64,000 nucleotides of DNA. It comes from Chionoecetes opilio (lineage: Eukaryota; Arthropoda; Malacostraca; Decapoda; Majidae). The notes under the pieces are model-generated. The model did not search any database. It saw only the letters and a program-made list of their open reading frames with translations, and had not been told where the DNA came from. This document shows, piece by piece, positions 43,826-55,199 of this stretch. Position numbers and translations under genes: made by a program. Each line of letters begins with the position of its first letter. Position 1 is the stretch's first letter. The DNA lies in contig JACEEZ010000091.1 of assembly GCA_016584305.1 (NCBI GenBank), positions 90,401-154,400 on the forward strand, in the 5' to 3' direction.

Positions 43826-45030
43826 GATATGGGTAAATTTAGGTAAATTAGTACTTTCACCCATTAATTTTTGTACCAGGTCAAAAGTACTCATTTCTCA
43901 TGTATTTTAATGTGTTAAGACTGATGGTCACATTAAAAATCGTCGGAAATGCCTCATATTGCAGTTATCCCTCCCTCCATAACAAACCTGGGGACCCGTC
44001 GGGAACACGGGGTTTTGGGCGAGGAAAGTAACAACTAGTTCTGTAAGGGTAGTATATTATGTGGATGACTTAAAATATATCCGGTAAACACACTATGGGA
44101 TGACATAAGGCCGAAAATCCATAAAAATATATAACCGATAAAGTCTACGGGAATTACTTCCATATTTCTGGAAAATTCTAGTTAAATCTTTAACTACAAC
44201 GGTGAAACTGAAGTTGGTATTATTTTACGATGGCACCAAACTTCCCTACACAATTGGGAGCATGGTTTTTGTTGACCTTATTGTATTCTAAGAGACATTT
44301 TCTCTTTGAGCTTTCCGTCGCAAATCAATAGTTTCGGAGATATAGAACATTTTAGGTGGGGGGAGGAATATGTCTCCTTGCTTACAAAATGTCTCCCTCT
44401 TCCTCTTCTTGTGACCTGCATCGCTTTTGTTTGGTATTTTATTAAACTTTTTTTATTGGACCCAGTTAGGAGGTTAAAGGTTAGGTTGGTTAGGTTCAGG
44501 TTAGGTTAGGTTAGGTTAGGTAAGGTAGCCACGGGTGCGCCTCCGAAACAAAAGTGATACAGATCACAAGAAGAGGAAGAGGGAGGCATTTTGTAAACAA
44601 GGAGACATATTCCTCCCCCCACCTAAAATGTTCTATATCTCCGAAACTATTGATTTGCGACGGAAAGCTCACTGAGAAAATGTCTCTTAGAATACAATAA
44701 AGTAAACAAAAACCATGCTCCCAATTGTGTAGGGAAATTTGGTGCCATCGTAAAAATGTACCCAGAAGTTTAACACAATACATGGACATTGGTTACGTAA
44801 CCTGACATAAACTGGGGGGACTGTGCCACCCCAGACCCCCCCGCTAGTTCACTAACCTAACCTGGACGTTGGTTGAGAAGCCTAACCTTGAGCGGGGATA
44901 ATTGCAAAATTATGCATTTCCGACAGTTTTGAATGTGACCATCATTATTAACACATCAAAATGAATAGGAAAAGAGTAGTTTTAACCTCGTACTTAATTA
45001 CTGATTGAAAGTACCAAAATACCTAAATAG
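43826..45030. mobile_element. foldback element with TTAGG-type loop
   Basis: Long inverted arms: ACGATGGCACCAAACTTCCC (44230) and its inverse at about 44740; GATGGTCACATT near 43923 and its inverse near 44935. The spacer at 44480-44525 is a run of GGTTAGGTTAGG. Ends are approximate; no coding content. Confidence 0.75.
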
Positions 45031-45228
45031 TTACACTAGGACCAGAATTCCCTATAGTACAATTGGTAGTATGGTTTCTGTTTACTTTAATGGATTCTAA
45101 GAAACATTCTCTCGCATTTTTGTCGCAAATCACTACTTTCAGAGATATAAGGTGTTATTAATAGGAAGGAGAGTGTATAGGAGATATGAAAATTAACTAA
45201 CCTAACTCCACCTTTAGACTCATTAACC

Positions 45229-45886
45229 GGATCACCAGAAGATCCGTCACCCCATAGTTTGGCAGGGTGACGGTTCTTCAGGTGGGATATCCTGGGGTGA
45301 CGGATCTTCAGGTGGGGTCAAGACTTTAACTGACTTTACTTTCCAAATGAGGTCAGGTCAAATGGGTAAAAGGGAGGAGTGAGGACCCTCCAGTCAGGTA
45401 GGAGGACTATATAAAAATAAGTTGACTGCAAAATATAAGTCATAGGAGTCAGTCGACCATGGCACGCAATACCTTCTAAACTACCGTCCTACCACTGTTG
45501 TGTGATGATTCCACTAAGGTTATTCGGTGGCTTCAACAAAACAGACTTTTAAAGCGTGAAGTTAAGTGTGATACATGTGATAACTGGATGAATTTGACAA
45601 AATACTCCAGATCGAAGGATGGTTTTCTGTGGAAATGCCAAACAAAAGACAGCCTGAAGTATACAAATTCACTAAGTCTATAAGAATTGGATATTTTTTT
45701 GCCCGTTCTCGAATTTCAGAAGATGCATTTCTCGAAGATGCATAACACAAAGTTGTTTGTTATTTGTTATCATCATTTTTTAAATTATGTTCACTGTGGG
45801 CTGGGGTGACGGTTCTTCAGGTGGGAATTCCTGGGGTGACGGATCTTCAGGTGGACATTCTGGGGTGACGGATCTTCAGGTGATCC
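45229..45886 (+). mobile_element. Merlin (IS1016-like) element, exact 8-bp TSD
   Basis: 658 bases with ends GGATCACCAGAAGATCC and (inverted) GGATCACCTGAAGATCC, flanked by CATTAACC at 45221-45228 and 45887-45894. An 8-9-bp TSD and GG-start fit Merlin. Subterminal GGGTGACGG(A/T)TCTTCAGGTGG repeats occur several times at both ends. It holds an N-terminal transposase fragment. Confidence 0.85.
45498..45683 (+). pseudogene. Merlin/ISXO2-like transposase N-terminal fragment
   Basis: Reads VIRWLQQNRLLKREVKC, CDTCDNWMNLTKYSRSK and DGFLWKCQTKD, the zinc-ribbon leader of ISXO2/Merlin transposases (W-LQ--GL, CxxC, M-L, DG--W-C). The expected SIRIG-FFARSRIS block follows in another frame at about 45675. 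The DDE core is absent, consistent with an internally deleted copy. Confidence 0.75.
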
Positions 45887-46294
45887 CATTAACCTAACCT
45901 AATCTAACCTAACCCCATGTTTTAACCTAACTAAAGCCAAATCCTCATTAGAAAGGGTCCGCGGCAAGGGAAGAACAGAGGCGATGCAGGTCACAAGAGG
46001 AAGAAGAGTGAGGCGCACGTAAACACTTGTCTCTCGCCTCCCTATAAACAACATGTCATAATCTCCAAAAGTAATGATTTGCTACGGAAGCTCATAGAGA
46101 GAAAGTTTCCTAGGATCCAATAAGATAAACAGAAATCAAACTCCCAATTGTGTAGGGAATTCTGGTCCTACCTAGTGTAAAATAATACCCAGATATGTAG
46201 GTAGGTAGCTGTACAAATGTAATCTGAGTAATACTTGTTTATGAATTTTTATAAGTGTATTTTTTCTTCTTCTTTTTCAATTTAGTATCATTAG

Positions 46295-47827
46295 TAGGGT
46301 GCCCCTTATTTGATGGGAATTTTGATTTTTCGGAATTTTACCCGGGACGGGCGGTCGAAGTGTTCCATTTGCTCGAAGAACAACGTATATAGAGATCTGT
46401 TTAGAAATATTAATATTTAGGGGTCGCGCAATGAGGTTGAAGTTTATTATTTTCTGTAAGAATTGGACATTTTCTATGTGCCGATATAGGTCATTTTCAA
46501 AATTATTTGTCACTAACAGATTTGAATGTTACATTATTTGAGGTAATAAATGTAGTTGTAAGCACATTTAATTTCACAGCGTTGATTCTAGGTCCCCCTT
46601 TTCTCGAGTACTAGCCCCTCTAGGGGGGTCTCATGGGCGCCCATCTCTCACTCATTGTCGCCTAGTTCACAGTCCCTGTGGACTTTCGGGCGTCGGGTAT
46701 TTCCTCCGGTGTTCCTCCACGACTTGGAGGAGGAACTGCCTCTGCTCTTTGTTCTTGGTAAGGGCCAGGTTGAAGTCCTGCATCAGGGCGACGCCTCGCT
46801 CAGCAAAGTCGTTCACAGTGCGCAGTTCCTTGACGCAGGCGGCGGCGGCGGTGTATCACGGATTGTCGGGGCACGCCGTTGGGTCGACTGCCAGAAGACC
46901 CGCATCCAACCCAAGGATCTCGAAGAAGGACGGCGTGACAGATGTCACGAAACTTGCAACAGTTTTCTTTGCCAGATCAGTGGATGTAAGCTCGACCGTT
47001 GCTCGTCGAGGAGGGTCGTCGGAGCCCTCTTCCTCCTGCAGAGTTCTCAACATCCCCCGCTTCGTCTCAATGGCCAGGTGATCGTCGAAGAACGCAAGAG
47101 CAACTCTCCTCGCGCTCAAGTACCAGAGATGGCACCCGAAGACCATTACTGTCGCCATGGCCACTGCCCTGTCGGGGTAGGACACCAACATCTTGAGCAG
47201 TTGGAGGTCTCGTGCCGGGTCCGCAGTCGGGGATGTCGCACGGAACCAAGACAACACGTACGTCGAGACGGTGAAAGCGACGAGGCGTCAAATTCCAGAT
47301 TTCTCTCCTGCAGTGAGGCGGAACTGCTCTGGATCGCGGAACAGGTAGATCTTGATGGCGTAAATTATTTTCGCCATCCAGCAGGCACGGTGGAGGGCAC
47401 CAGGACGCAATATCCTAACCCCGCTCAGCGGCTGTCCGCCCAGGACGATCAGCGACAGCTCCAGCAGTTATTCCTGCCCGGCTGACATGTTTTAACTTAT
47501 TGACGAAATCCAGTCTGAAACGTGACATAGAGAGGGTGTGGCCAGAGAGACACTTTCACCACACAACCAGTACAAACATGTTTGAAAGGGCTTCCTAGAT
47601 TCAAAGCTGTGACATACAAGCCAAAATGTCATGCATGTATTATTATAATAAACCAAGAACCGTAGTAAAATTATTGTGAAATATGTCAGATTTTAGACTC
47701 ATTGCGCGACCCCTAAATATAAATATTTTTCAAAAATATTTTGCACACGCCGTTTTTAGAGTAAATGGATCAATATGACTGCCCGTCACGGTTGAAATTC
47801 GAAAATTGCCAAGTAAGGGACACCCTA
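46295..47827 (-). mobile_element. TIR element with exact 8-bp TSD ATCATTAG
   Basis: 1,533 bases with ends TAGGGTGCCCCTTATTTG and (inverted) TAGGGTGTCCCTTACTTGG, flanked by ATCATTAG at 46287-46294 and 47828-47835. Second inverted blocks (GGGGTCGCGCAATGAG at about 46421; the inverse at about 47700) lie inside. The 8-bp TSD and TAGGGTG start suggest hAT or a relative; it carries a decayed minus-strand gene of an uncharacterised family. Its core is GC-rich compared with the flanks. Confidence 0.85.
46668..47485 (-). pseudogene. decayed gene of an uncharacterised, transposon-associated arthropod family
   Basis: Read on the minus strand: GALHRACWMAKIIYAIKIYL (about 47395-47335), a shifted middle, then from 47257 DLQLLKMLVSYPDRAVAMA, HLWYLSARRVALAFFDD and VDPTACPDNP. 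After an in-frame TGA near 46860 it resumes with CVKELRTVNDFAERGVALMQ and KNKEQRQFLLQVVEEHRRKY, ending at about 46672. I recall very similar unnamed proteins in many arthropod and cnidarian genomes; I know no function. At least one frameshift and one stop make it inactive. No DDE residues can be assigned. The long + strand frame over the same region is its GC-rich shadow. Confidence 0.7.
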
Positions 47828-47889
47828 ATCATTAGTTTAGGTATTTGGTTTTAATTTTCTTTCATCTTGTTATTCATGGTTGGTACCTG

Positions 47890-48170
47890 GTACTGTCATT
47901 GATCGGAATTCTCGCCAACGTCACCGAGTGCTCCAATTTTTCACGGCATGAGTTCCAATATTTGGCAACAGTTCCAGTTCTTGATCTTGATGTTACAGTA
48001 CCCAATATATTCATTTTATAAGCTTTTACCTGTGTTTCTGCATTCAGGGATTAAATATTAGCAATAAATTGATCAGTTAGGTTAACTGATCTAACAAAAA
48101 CATAACCTAAATCTAACCTTACCAAATCTAAACGTAACCTAACCTAGCTATTATTATATAAAAGTTAGTG
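47890..48170. repeat. fragment of the foldback repeat seen at 15318-16620
   Basis: Shares AATTCTCGCC, TTACCTGTGTTTCTGCATTC and AGTTAGGTTAA-type blocks in the same order. CTAACCTAAC runs follow. A partner piece (GTCGGCGAGAG) lies near 48690. Confidence 0.75.
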
Positions 48171-48307
48171 TTATATATTTTTCCCCGCAAGTGAATAACT
48201 ACTTCACATTATACTGAGCCGAAAATGATAGAGGAAAAGTAAGCTGTAAGGCATGTGGGGCTCGCCAACGTCTGCGGAATATTTACCTTTTATTCTCCCT
48301 TTACATT

Positions 48308-48655
48308 TATCCGGGTGAGGCGGTAGCATAGTGGTTAGCATCACCAAGTGGCGTGCTCGGTAACCCGAGTTCGATCCTTGATGAGGGCCAAAAGCCACTT
48401 TAAAATCTTTCTGCAACCGTCGAATGGCCTAAGAACACCCACATGCTACCCATTAACTCTACCTTCGATTGCGAGTGTATCGGAGGACACGGAGGGCGGC
48501 ATGAGCCTCTAATCACAGGCGTCACTATAAAAATCCTCCCTGTGCAACCACGGGTGAGGGCCAACCATCAAAGTCCTCGAGTGAACCTCCAGGGCCTACC
48601 ATTCCAGTCCTGGGGGCTTCCTGCCTACAGGCACTATAGGCACAAATGTAAAAAA
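48308..48655 (+). mobile_element. tRNA-derived SINE, family 2
   Basis: tRNA-like head: GAGGCGGTAGCATAGTGG (A-box) and GTAACCCGAGTTCGATCC (B-box), followed by a ~250-base body with CTCTACCTTCGATTGCGAGT and AATCACAGGCGTCACTATAA, also present at 61535-61845 in reverse. Confidence 0.85.
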
Positions 48656-48748
48656 ACAAGTGAAACTGTCGCCGAAAAGTTTTGTGTCGGCGAGAGTGCT
48701 TGGTCGGTGTTTTGGCAGTTAAAAAAATACACGTGAACTAAACAATTG

Positions 48749-49182
48749 TCATAAATGATAACTTTAGTTACGAGAAGAGATTGAAGCTAGTTAATTTACA
48801 CTCACTTGAGAGGTGTAGATTAAGGGGCGATCTGATAGAAGTTTTTAAGTTGTTAAAGGGATACAATAAAGGAGATGTAGGAAACGTTCTTATGGCTAGT
48901 AATCAGGGTAGAACAAGAAGTAACTGATTCAAACTGGAAAAGCATAGATTTAAAAAGGAAATAGGGAAAAACTGTTTCACAAATTGGGTAGTAAATGATT
49001 GGAATGGACTCAGTAGACAGGTGGTCAGTGCGGAGTCAATAGGGAACTTTAAAAGGAGGCTGGATAAATTCATGGATGGGGATGAAAGGTGGATGTACGT
49101 AGTGTTAAGTAACAGGAACTACTCGTGTAGGTCTCGCGGCCTCTTGTAACTTCCTTATTTTCTTATGTTCTTATGTTCATAC
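48749..49182 (+). mobile_element. 5'-truncated CR1-like LINE copy
   Basis: Corresponds to the final ~430 bases of the LINE at 33714-38041 (AGATTGAAGCTAGTTAATTT, AAGGGGCGATCTGATAGAAG), with one in-frame stop (AACTGATTC for AACGGATTC) and a TTCTTATG tail. Confidence 0.92.
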
Positions 49183-50100
49183 TATAGTTCTAATTTTTCT
49201 TAATATGTCCATTTGCTCTTTATTCTTTCCTCTTTATATTCAGATTCGTCCATGATTTAATTGTGAGATGAGGAAGAGATGAATACGCTCAGTACAGTAG
49301 CAGGCAGAGATGCTTGGTGCCTTATGTTCATCTCTGAGATACCTTTTTATAATATATATATATATTGGTGAGATGCTGAACTTACTAGAATGGTGAAGCT
49401 TAGTATTATAATGCAAGTATCTAGAAGGACTATTTAGGTATTCAGGACTGGTGGTATGACAGGTTTCGGTGTGAAGTATAGGTCTCTTTGTACAACGTGG
49501 GTTTTTGGACATTATAAAGAATCAGAAGAATTCTAAGTTTTGAACGAGTTGAATAAAGCTGTGATGTCGGATGAGGATGAATAAGCGGACCATTGAAAAA
49601 TACCAGAAACTTGATATTTTTTTGTTGAAAAGCATGCTCATAGTAATCCTGGTTATGGGATGCCCTCTAGAATGGCCTGAGGTCTGTCCAGTTATCTGCA
49701 GGAGTGGCTGGTGTTCATGTGGACATTACTGTCATATTTTCTTAAATATAATGGAAGGGCATGTGGCTAAGTGCTCCTACACTTAATATGTCAGTGGTAT
49801 CATTTGAAGATTTGTGATTTGACTATATTGTAACACTCATAGCAATGAATCATGTATGAAATTCATATTATATCTCGCTTATTGAAAACATTATGTACAA
49901 TGATACTTATCGAATTTGCCATTCATAGCTACTGTATGTAACACAAATATTTGTATATTATTTTTCATTTGATTGTCTTGTTAACTTAAATAAGAGACCT
50001 TCAAAGAGAGGCAAAATTAGGTTTTCCATTTGTTTCCATATCTTAGACAAGATGAATATGTTGAGATCTACTTAAATGTAATCCAATAAATGTATCTTCT
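49183..50100. other. AT-rich sequence upstream of the DCP1 coding exon
   Basis: Probably intron; only a short (TA)n near 49355 stands out. Confidence 0.5.
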
Positions 50101-50110
50101 GTTCACAGAC

Positions 50111-51508
50111 ATGGACCAAAATCGGGATGCAATCCGCCTAAACTCGGTGCGGAGGATAGACCCGCACGTGATGCAGATCATGGACAGCGCCAATCGCACG
50201 GCCCTGTATTCCTATGAGCAGGGGGGCGAGTCCTGGGCCAAGACTGAGGTGGAGGGCACCCTGATGGTGTACTCAAGGCTGGCACCGCCCCACCACATGG
50301 TCACCATTATCAACAGGCTCAACAAATCAAACTTTATAGAGCCACTCTCTTCATCTTGTGACATTCAGGTCAAGCCGCCATACCTTCTCTTTCGGAATGC
50401 TAAAGGTGTTATTTATGGAATTTGGTTTTCTGACGGGGAAGACGTGCAACGTATTGCCAATGCCATCCAGGAGCACGTGAAGGGAGAGCCTCAGCCTGCC
50501 CCTCAGCCAGCTCCCAACATACTAGCGGACCCAGCGGTGGCAGTGGCTGGGGCTCCGGGCGGGGACATCATGAGCATGCTGTCTCGAGCTCATGGAGAAT
50601 TTGAGAGCAAACGTCAGGAGCCACGCAGCATTGTCAACACTGCCACCAGCACCAACAGCGACCTGGTGAAGCCAGCGCCCCTAAGAGTGCAGGCAGGAGA
50701 GCAGAACACTGTGGCAGATTTCTTTGCCAAGGTGTCTGTGGCCCAGGCTGGAGGGGGTATGGGTGGCCTTGGAGGAGCTGGCCTACACTCTCCCTCTGGC
50801 TCTGCTGCACCACCAGTCTCAACAGCCAATGCATCCTCCCCAGGTACGAACCCGGTATTGCAACAATTGTTCCAAGGAGCAGCTGCAGTTGGGGGTCAAG
50901 CCATGGTGCAATTGCCTGCTGGAGCTGCTGTACAGGGCCAGCCAGGAGTTGGGGTCACAAATCCTGTGCCTATCCCGGGTGCTGGGCCTCAGAGCCATGC
51001 CTCCTCCCTCTCTTCCAGTGTGCCCACTGGAGCACCTATTTCTCTACAGGAACTAGAAGGCCGCTTTAAGGACAACCTCAAAATGTCTAGCCACACGAGG
51101 GAGGAGGAGGCCTCTGCAGTTGTACATCAACAGCAGCAGCAAAAACAGCCCTATGCCCATCAGCTGCCGCACTCAGAACCCTCACTGCTTTCTCCGCAAG
51201 TGTTCACCTCATCTCGCACTTCAGATCAACCTGTCTCTGGCACGCCCCCGGTAGAATCTCCTGGAACCCGCACCTTTGCTGACCTCCTCATCTCCAACTC
51301 AACTGCTGCAGTGGACGTGCGGCCACTCAATGGTTCCCAGGAATCACTGCACGATGGACTGCTGGGCTGCCCCTCACAGGTGACACCTCTTACGCAGGAG
51401 CAGCTTGTCCAGGCTTTCACCTTACTTCTCAAAAAGGACGACTTTGTGAGACAGCTTCACGAGGCATATGTCCAGGCGCTAAACCAGTCCCTCAAGGGAT
51501 TCTTATAG
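50111..51508 (+). CDS. DCP1: mRNA-decapping enzyme subunit DCP1
   Basis: 465 residues in one exon. DCP1 activates the decapping enzyme DCP2 in cytoplasmic P-bodies. N-terminal EVH1 domain (about residues 8-130): RRIDPHVMQIMDSANRTAL, SWAKTEVEGTLMVYSR, INRLNKSNFIEPL and YLLFRNAKGVIYGIWF. A long low-complexity middle (Gly/Ala/Ser/Pro, a short Gln run) contains LLSPQVF, which may be a conserved DCP1 linear motif. The C-terminus LTQEQLVQAFTLLLKKDDFV and LHEAYVQALNQSLKGFL is the trimerisation helix. The ATG lies two bases after a CTGTTCACAG acceptor, so at least one upstream, probably non-coding exon exists; ATG at 50111 is chosen because upstream sequence is intronic. Intact, no oddities. Confidence 0.95.
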   Translation: MDQNRDAIRLNSVRRIDPHVMQIMDSANRTALYSYEQGGESWAKTEVEGTLMVYSRLAPPHHMVTIINRLNKSNFIEPLSSSCDIQVKPPYLLFRNAKGVIYGIWFSDGEDVQRIANAIQEHVKGEPQPAPQPAPNILADPAVAVAGAPGGDIMSMLSRAHGEFESKRQEPRSIVNTATSTNSDLVKPAPLRVQAGEQNTVADFFAKVSVAQAGGGMGGLGGAGLHSPSGSAAPPVSTANASSPGTNPVLQQLFQGAAAVGGQAMVQLPAGAAVQGQPGVGVTNPVPIPGAGPQSHASSLSSSVPTGAPISLQELEGRFKDNLKMSSHTREEEASAVVHQQQQQKQPYAHQLPHSEPSLLSPQVFTSSRTSDQPVSGTPPVESPGTRTFADLLISNSTAAVDVRPLNGSQESLHDGLLGCPSQVTPLTQEQLVQAFTLLLKKDDFVRQLHEAYVQALNQSLKGFL

Positions 51509-52399
51509 ACAGCTAGAAAGAGTGCGAATAAGTGCATGTCATTTACTTCTGTCGTATGCTGTTGCATCTTCACGTATTAGTACATTCATGAGGTGGAGTG
51601 CAGTGTATAAATGTATGTGTATCTGCTAAAGACAGAGGACAAAGGTTATATTTTTAGCAAAGGTTTTACAAAGTATATTCTGGATTGAGTGAAGATAATG
51701 ATTTAGCTTATTCATATGCATTGTAAGGTACATGTAGGTATGTGCATATTATATATATATTATACCTATGCGATATGTGATAATAACATTGTGTTTATTA
51801 AGCGAAGGAAGGTCAGGGCATTGTTAAAGCATCTCATTTCACTTTACAATTCTTTTTTATTATTGTAATAATTTTATTTTCTTAAGCACAAATTCTTTAC
51901 CATTTATGTATGCTAGTGTTTTCAAGCTGCTGTCAGCACTGTTTGGGGGCTAGTGAAGCATAATGGGCATTGTACTCGTAGGAGAGCAGTCACTGGCCTC
52001 ACCAGCCCAGCACCAGCCAGGATCACCAGTGCTGGGGCAGAGGCAGAAGGCACTGGGGAGGGAGTTGGGGCCCTTCCAATGCCTCATCTCCTGAGGGCAA
52101 TTTTTTGTCTTCTTTTTCTTCAGTTTTATATGACACTGTTAGACCTCATGGCAGAATATGCAGTATGTAGTGGAGTATAATTTTTCTTTCAGTGTTCCAA
52201 AACACTGCAAGAGTTGTACCTGAGTCTGGTATTGTTGAAGGATATATCAACTTTTAATTTCAATTAGTCACAGTTGACTACCACTGATAACTCTAGCCTG
52301 TAGTCTCTCATAAATTATATGAGAGACAGTATGTGTTTTAATTCCAAAGACTCAAAATGTTACACTGTAATGTGTACCACCAAATATGAGAACATTAAA
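51509..52399 (+). other. probable DCP1 3' UTR
   Basis: Follows the DCP1 stop; possible polyadenylation signal ATTAAA at 52394-52399. The open frame at 51953-52180 has no recognisable domain and is taken as UTR. Confidence 0.4.
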
Positions 52400-53610
52400 C
52401 ATGAGACATCAACCGTGAATTCCATCCAGTGTCAAACCTTGTATAGTGGATCTGAAGTTGTATGCACGTGATCTGAATGAGAGGGCTGAGTAGAGCAGCC
52501 AGGAATATAGAGCTACTTGACCCATCCCTCTACAGGCCACTTGGCATGTCTTATGTGGAGATGGAATGCTGGTTACAAACTAAGTATTAGATAGCTCAGC
52601 TGTGTGTGTGAAGGGGGAGGGGGGTGTAAGGCGTACGTCATCCTGAACTACTCCGTAGTCGCGTAGTATGTAGTATCTTTGTACATGAACAATATTTTGA
52701 CAAGTATTCAAATGTGTCGGTAGTCTTCACCCATCACCTACTTCAAGGTAGGCTACTTCAGTAAGGCTGACTGAGATGGTATGAACTGACCGTAATGTGG
52801 AACATCGATCATAATTATTTGCCATAAAATATTTGTACAATTACCTACCTAGCTATCATTATTTTTTTATTTTTTTAGCAATCAAGTTTGATAAGCAGTA
52901 TGAAATCACAGAACTAGATTAGCTTGCAATACAATACGTACTACAAAATACATTTTGGTGTATTTTTTTTTCTTTCCAGCAAGCCAAACTTTCGAGCCTT
53001 ATTTCCAACGTTGGGGGTTGTTATCATTAACTTAAAAGTTTGTAGATGCATTGCATCTTTAAAGAGGCAAACACACTCTCCCACTAAGTTATAGGTACGT
53101 ACACATAATTTACTCTACTGTAGATTATCATTTGATAGTGACAAGATAAGGTCATATCTACGCTTTTATTCCACAATTTTAATCAAGTACCTAGATTGTA
53201 TTATGAATCAATTTCGAAAATATTTTCAGCACAAGTACTTAGGTAGGTAGGTAGCTACATTAAATTGAGTGCAACACTTATACTGAAACTTATTTCATCT
53301 GGACAGGCTAGAGGAAGATTGCTCCACAATGGGAAACTATAATATGAAGCTTGATAAATCCTAATATGGAATGATCCTACCAGCAATGAGAAGTGAGTTA
53401 AGATTACCCCAACACCACGCACCATGTCTGTCATGGCCATTAAGGTTTATGCGCATGATTATGTGGTTTGCAGTAGGGCTACTCAGTCTAACCATATGTT
53501 ATAAGGGGTTCCCACACACTTCCAGCATCAACTGTTACTCCTTCCTACCATCCCAATCAAAAGAATATGCATTCATATAATTACTTATCAAGTTATCACC
53601 CTTGTCTCGC
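52400..53610. other. no recognised feature
   Basis: AT-rich intergenic sequence between DCP1 and the 25-bp satellite. Confidence 0.5.
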
Positions 53611-53614
53611 TCTC

Positions 53615-54165
53615 ATCCACCCTTTCCATTCCTAAACTATCTTAGCATCATTCCTAAACCATTTAACTTCATTATTAAACCATCTCAGCTTTATTCCTAA
53701 AACCATCTCAGCTTCATTCCTACTAAACCATCTCCGCTTCATTCCTACTAAACCATCTCAGCTTCATTCCTACTAAACCATCTCCGCTTCATTCCTACTA
53801 AACCATTTCCGCTTCATTCCTACTAAACCATCTCGGCTTCATTCCTACTAAACCATCTCAGCTTCATTCCTACTAAACCATATCAGCTTCATTCCTACTA
53901 AACCATCTCAGCTTTATTCCTACTAAACCATCTCAGCTTCATTCCTACTAAACCATCTCAGCTTTATTCCTACTAAACCATCTCAGCTTCATTCCTACTA
54001 AACCATCTCAGCTTCATTCCTACTAAACCATCTCAGCTTCACCATTCCTAAACCATCACAGCTTCATTCCTACTAAACCATCTCAGCTTCATTCCTACTA
54101 AACCATCTCAGCTTCACCATTCCTAAACCATCACAGCTTTATCATTCCTAGGTAAACCATCTATA
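53615..54165. repeat. 25-bp satellite, about 20 copies
   Basis: Unit AAACCATCTCAGCTTCATTC plus CTACT, with variants (CTCCGC, CACAGC). The array degrades at its left end. A single further unit occurs at about 56108-56142, beyond an inserted block. Confidence 0.95.
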
Positions 54166-54220
54166 ATTTGCGACATGCACACTTTCATCTAACAAGTTGG
54201 ACTGCTGTGGAGTCTCGACG

Positions 54221-55005
54221 TCAAAAGCTCGGCATTGGACTTTGTGAGAGCAAGGTCCCTGTCCCCTGATCAATTAAGTCGTTGAGGTCTTTTTGTTTGG
54301 GGAAGTACGGGTTTCTCTCCTCAGCTACACCTCTGTAATCTGGATCAACGACTTCATCCTCTTCTGATTTGCTGCTCTCTTCTGAAGACGGCTGCTCTCT
54401 CTTTTGAGGAGTGGGTACGGGGAGCTCAGGGCAGTGTGGCACTGGGGCGATGGATGACGGAAGGTCTGGATATATGATAGCAGGCGCATTCTTGCCACCT
54501 CGACGTTTGGAAGGGTCCACCATGCAGAGTGGTCAGTTGCTTCCCTCCAAATTCGTGGGATTGCGAATTTCATGGCTCTATTTTCCCCTCTGACCATCCT
54601 GCAAAAGAGCAAAATAAAATTGTGAATCTAAAAATTTTAATATATTTTACTCATAACTAATGCATGATTGTTGAAACTCATTTAATATATACTTTTTTCA
54701 ATAACTGGTTTAAAAAATTTAAATTAAAAATAAATTAAAACTTTTACACTTAAAAATTCCACTATCCAAACAAGCAAAACTTTCCATCTTACCTTCTAGA
54801 GTTCTTTTGCAGAATTCGCAGGTGAAATGAGGTGCCCACACTTTGTCTTGATCTCCGACAGGCATGCCGAAGTATGCCTTAATTTGTAGGCCTCACACAT
54901 TTTAGAAGATGTTGCCACAGAGTACTTTTTGGCTCTTGTCTTGATAAATTCGCCACATACATAGCAAAATGTGTCTGCTGGATGCTTACAACTTTTTGAT
55001 GCCAT
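54221..55005 (-). pseudogene. two-exon fragment of an uncharacterised arthropod gene family
   Basis: Minus strand. First exon from ATG at 55005: SCKHPADTFCYVCGEFI, TRAKKYSVATSSKMCEAYK, then after a one-frame shift AYFGMPVGDQDKVWAPHF and CEFCKRTLE, a Cys-rich module, with a GTAAGA donor near 54791. Second exon from about 54601: MKFAIPRIWREATDHSAWW, then shifted IIYPDLPSSIAPVPHCPEL, PVPTPQKREQ, an acidic stretch and PKQKDLNDLI. I recall this protein as multicopy and unnamed in many arthropods (pattern KYPDL...P..HC.E.PVP...QKELNDL). Frameshifts in both exons and an abrupt end at the satellite border show it is dead. Confidence 0.7.
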
Positions 55006-55199
55006 CTGTAACAAATGCAGCCAGCAACGACGACTTGACACGTATATCTACTTCGACAGCTACCGTACGAATAATAGTTATGTTTCACTATTAAAAATAA
55101 GTGATAATTAATCCTGATCGTTTGCAATCGTGGGACCTTTGAAGTCAAAAGAATTATTGTTTATGGATGAGGTAGAAGTAAACTGAACTGTTGATCTTA

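Larger units (their letters stand above)
45032..46185. mobile_element. related foldback element hosting a Merlin insertion
   Basis: Arms TACACTAGGACCAGAATTCC (45032) and the inverse at about 46155-46175; internal arm sequence is similar to the preceding element (TTTGTCGCAAATCACTAC). CCTAACCTAACC-type sequence lies in the middle, split by the Merlin element at 45229-45886. Confidence 0.75.

Noticed and set aside
46655..47485. 276-residue + strand frame
   Set aside because: The minus strand carries the conserved family; the + frame is its GC-rich shadow.
48308..48400. Functional tRNA gene
   Set aside because: A- and B-box-like parts are present but no proper cloverleaf; the body repeats elsewhere, so a SINE head.
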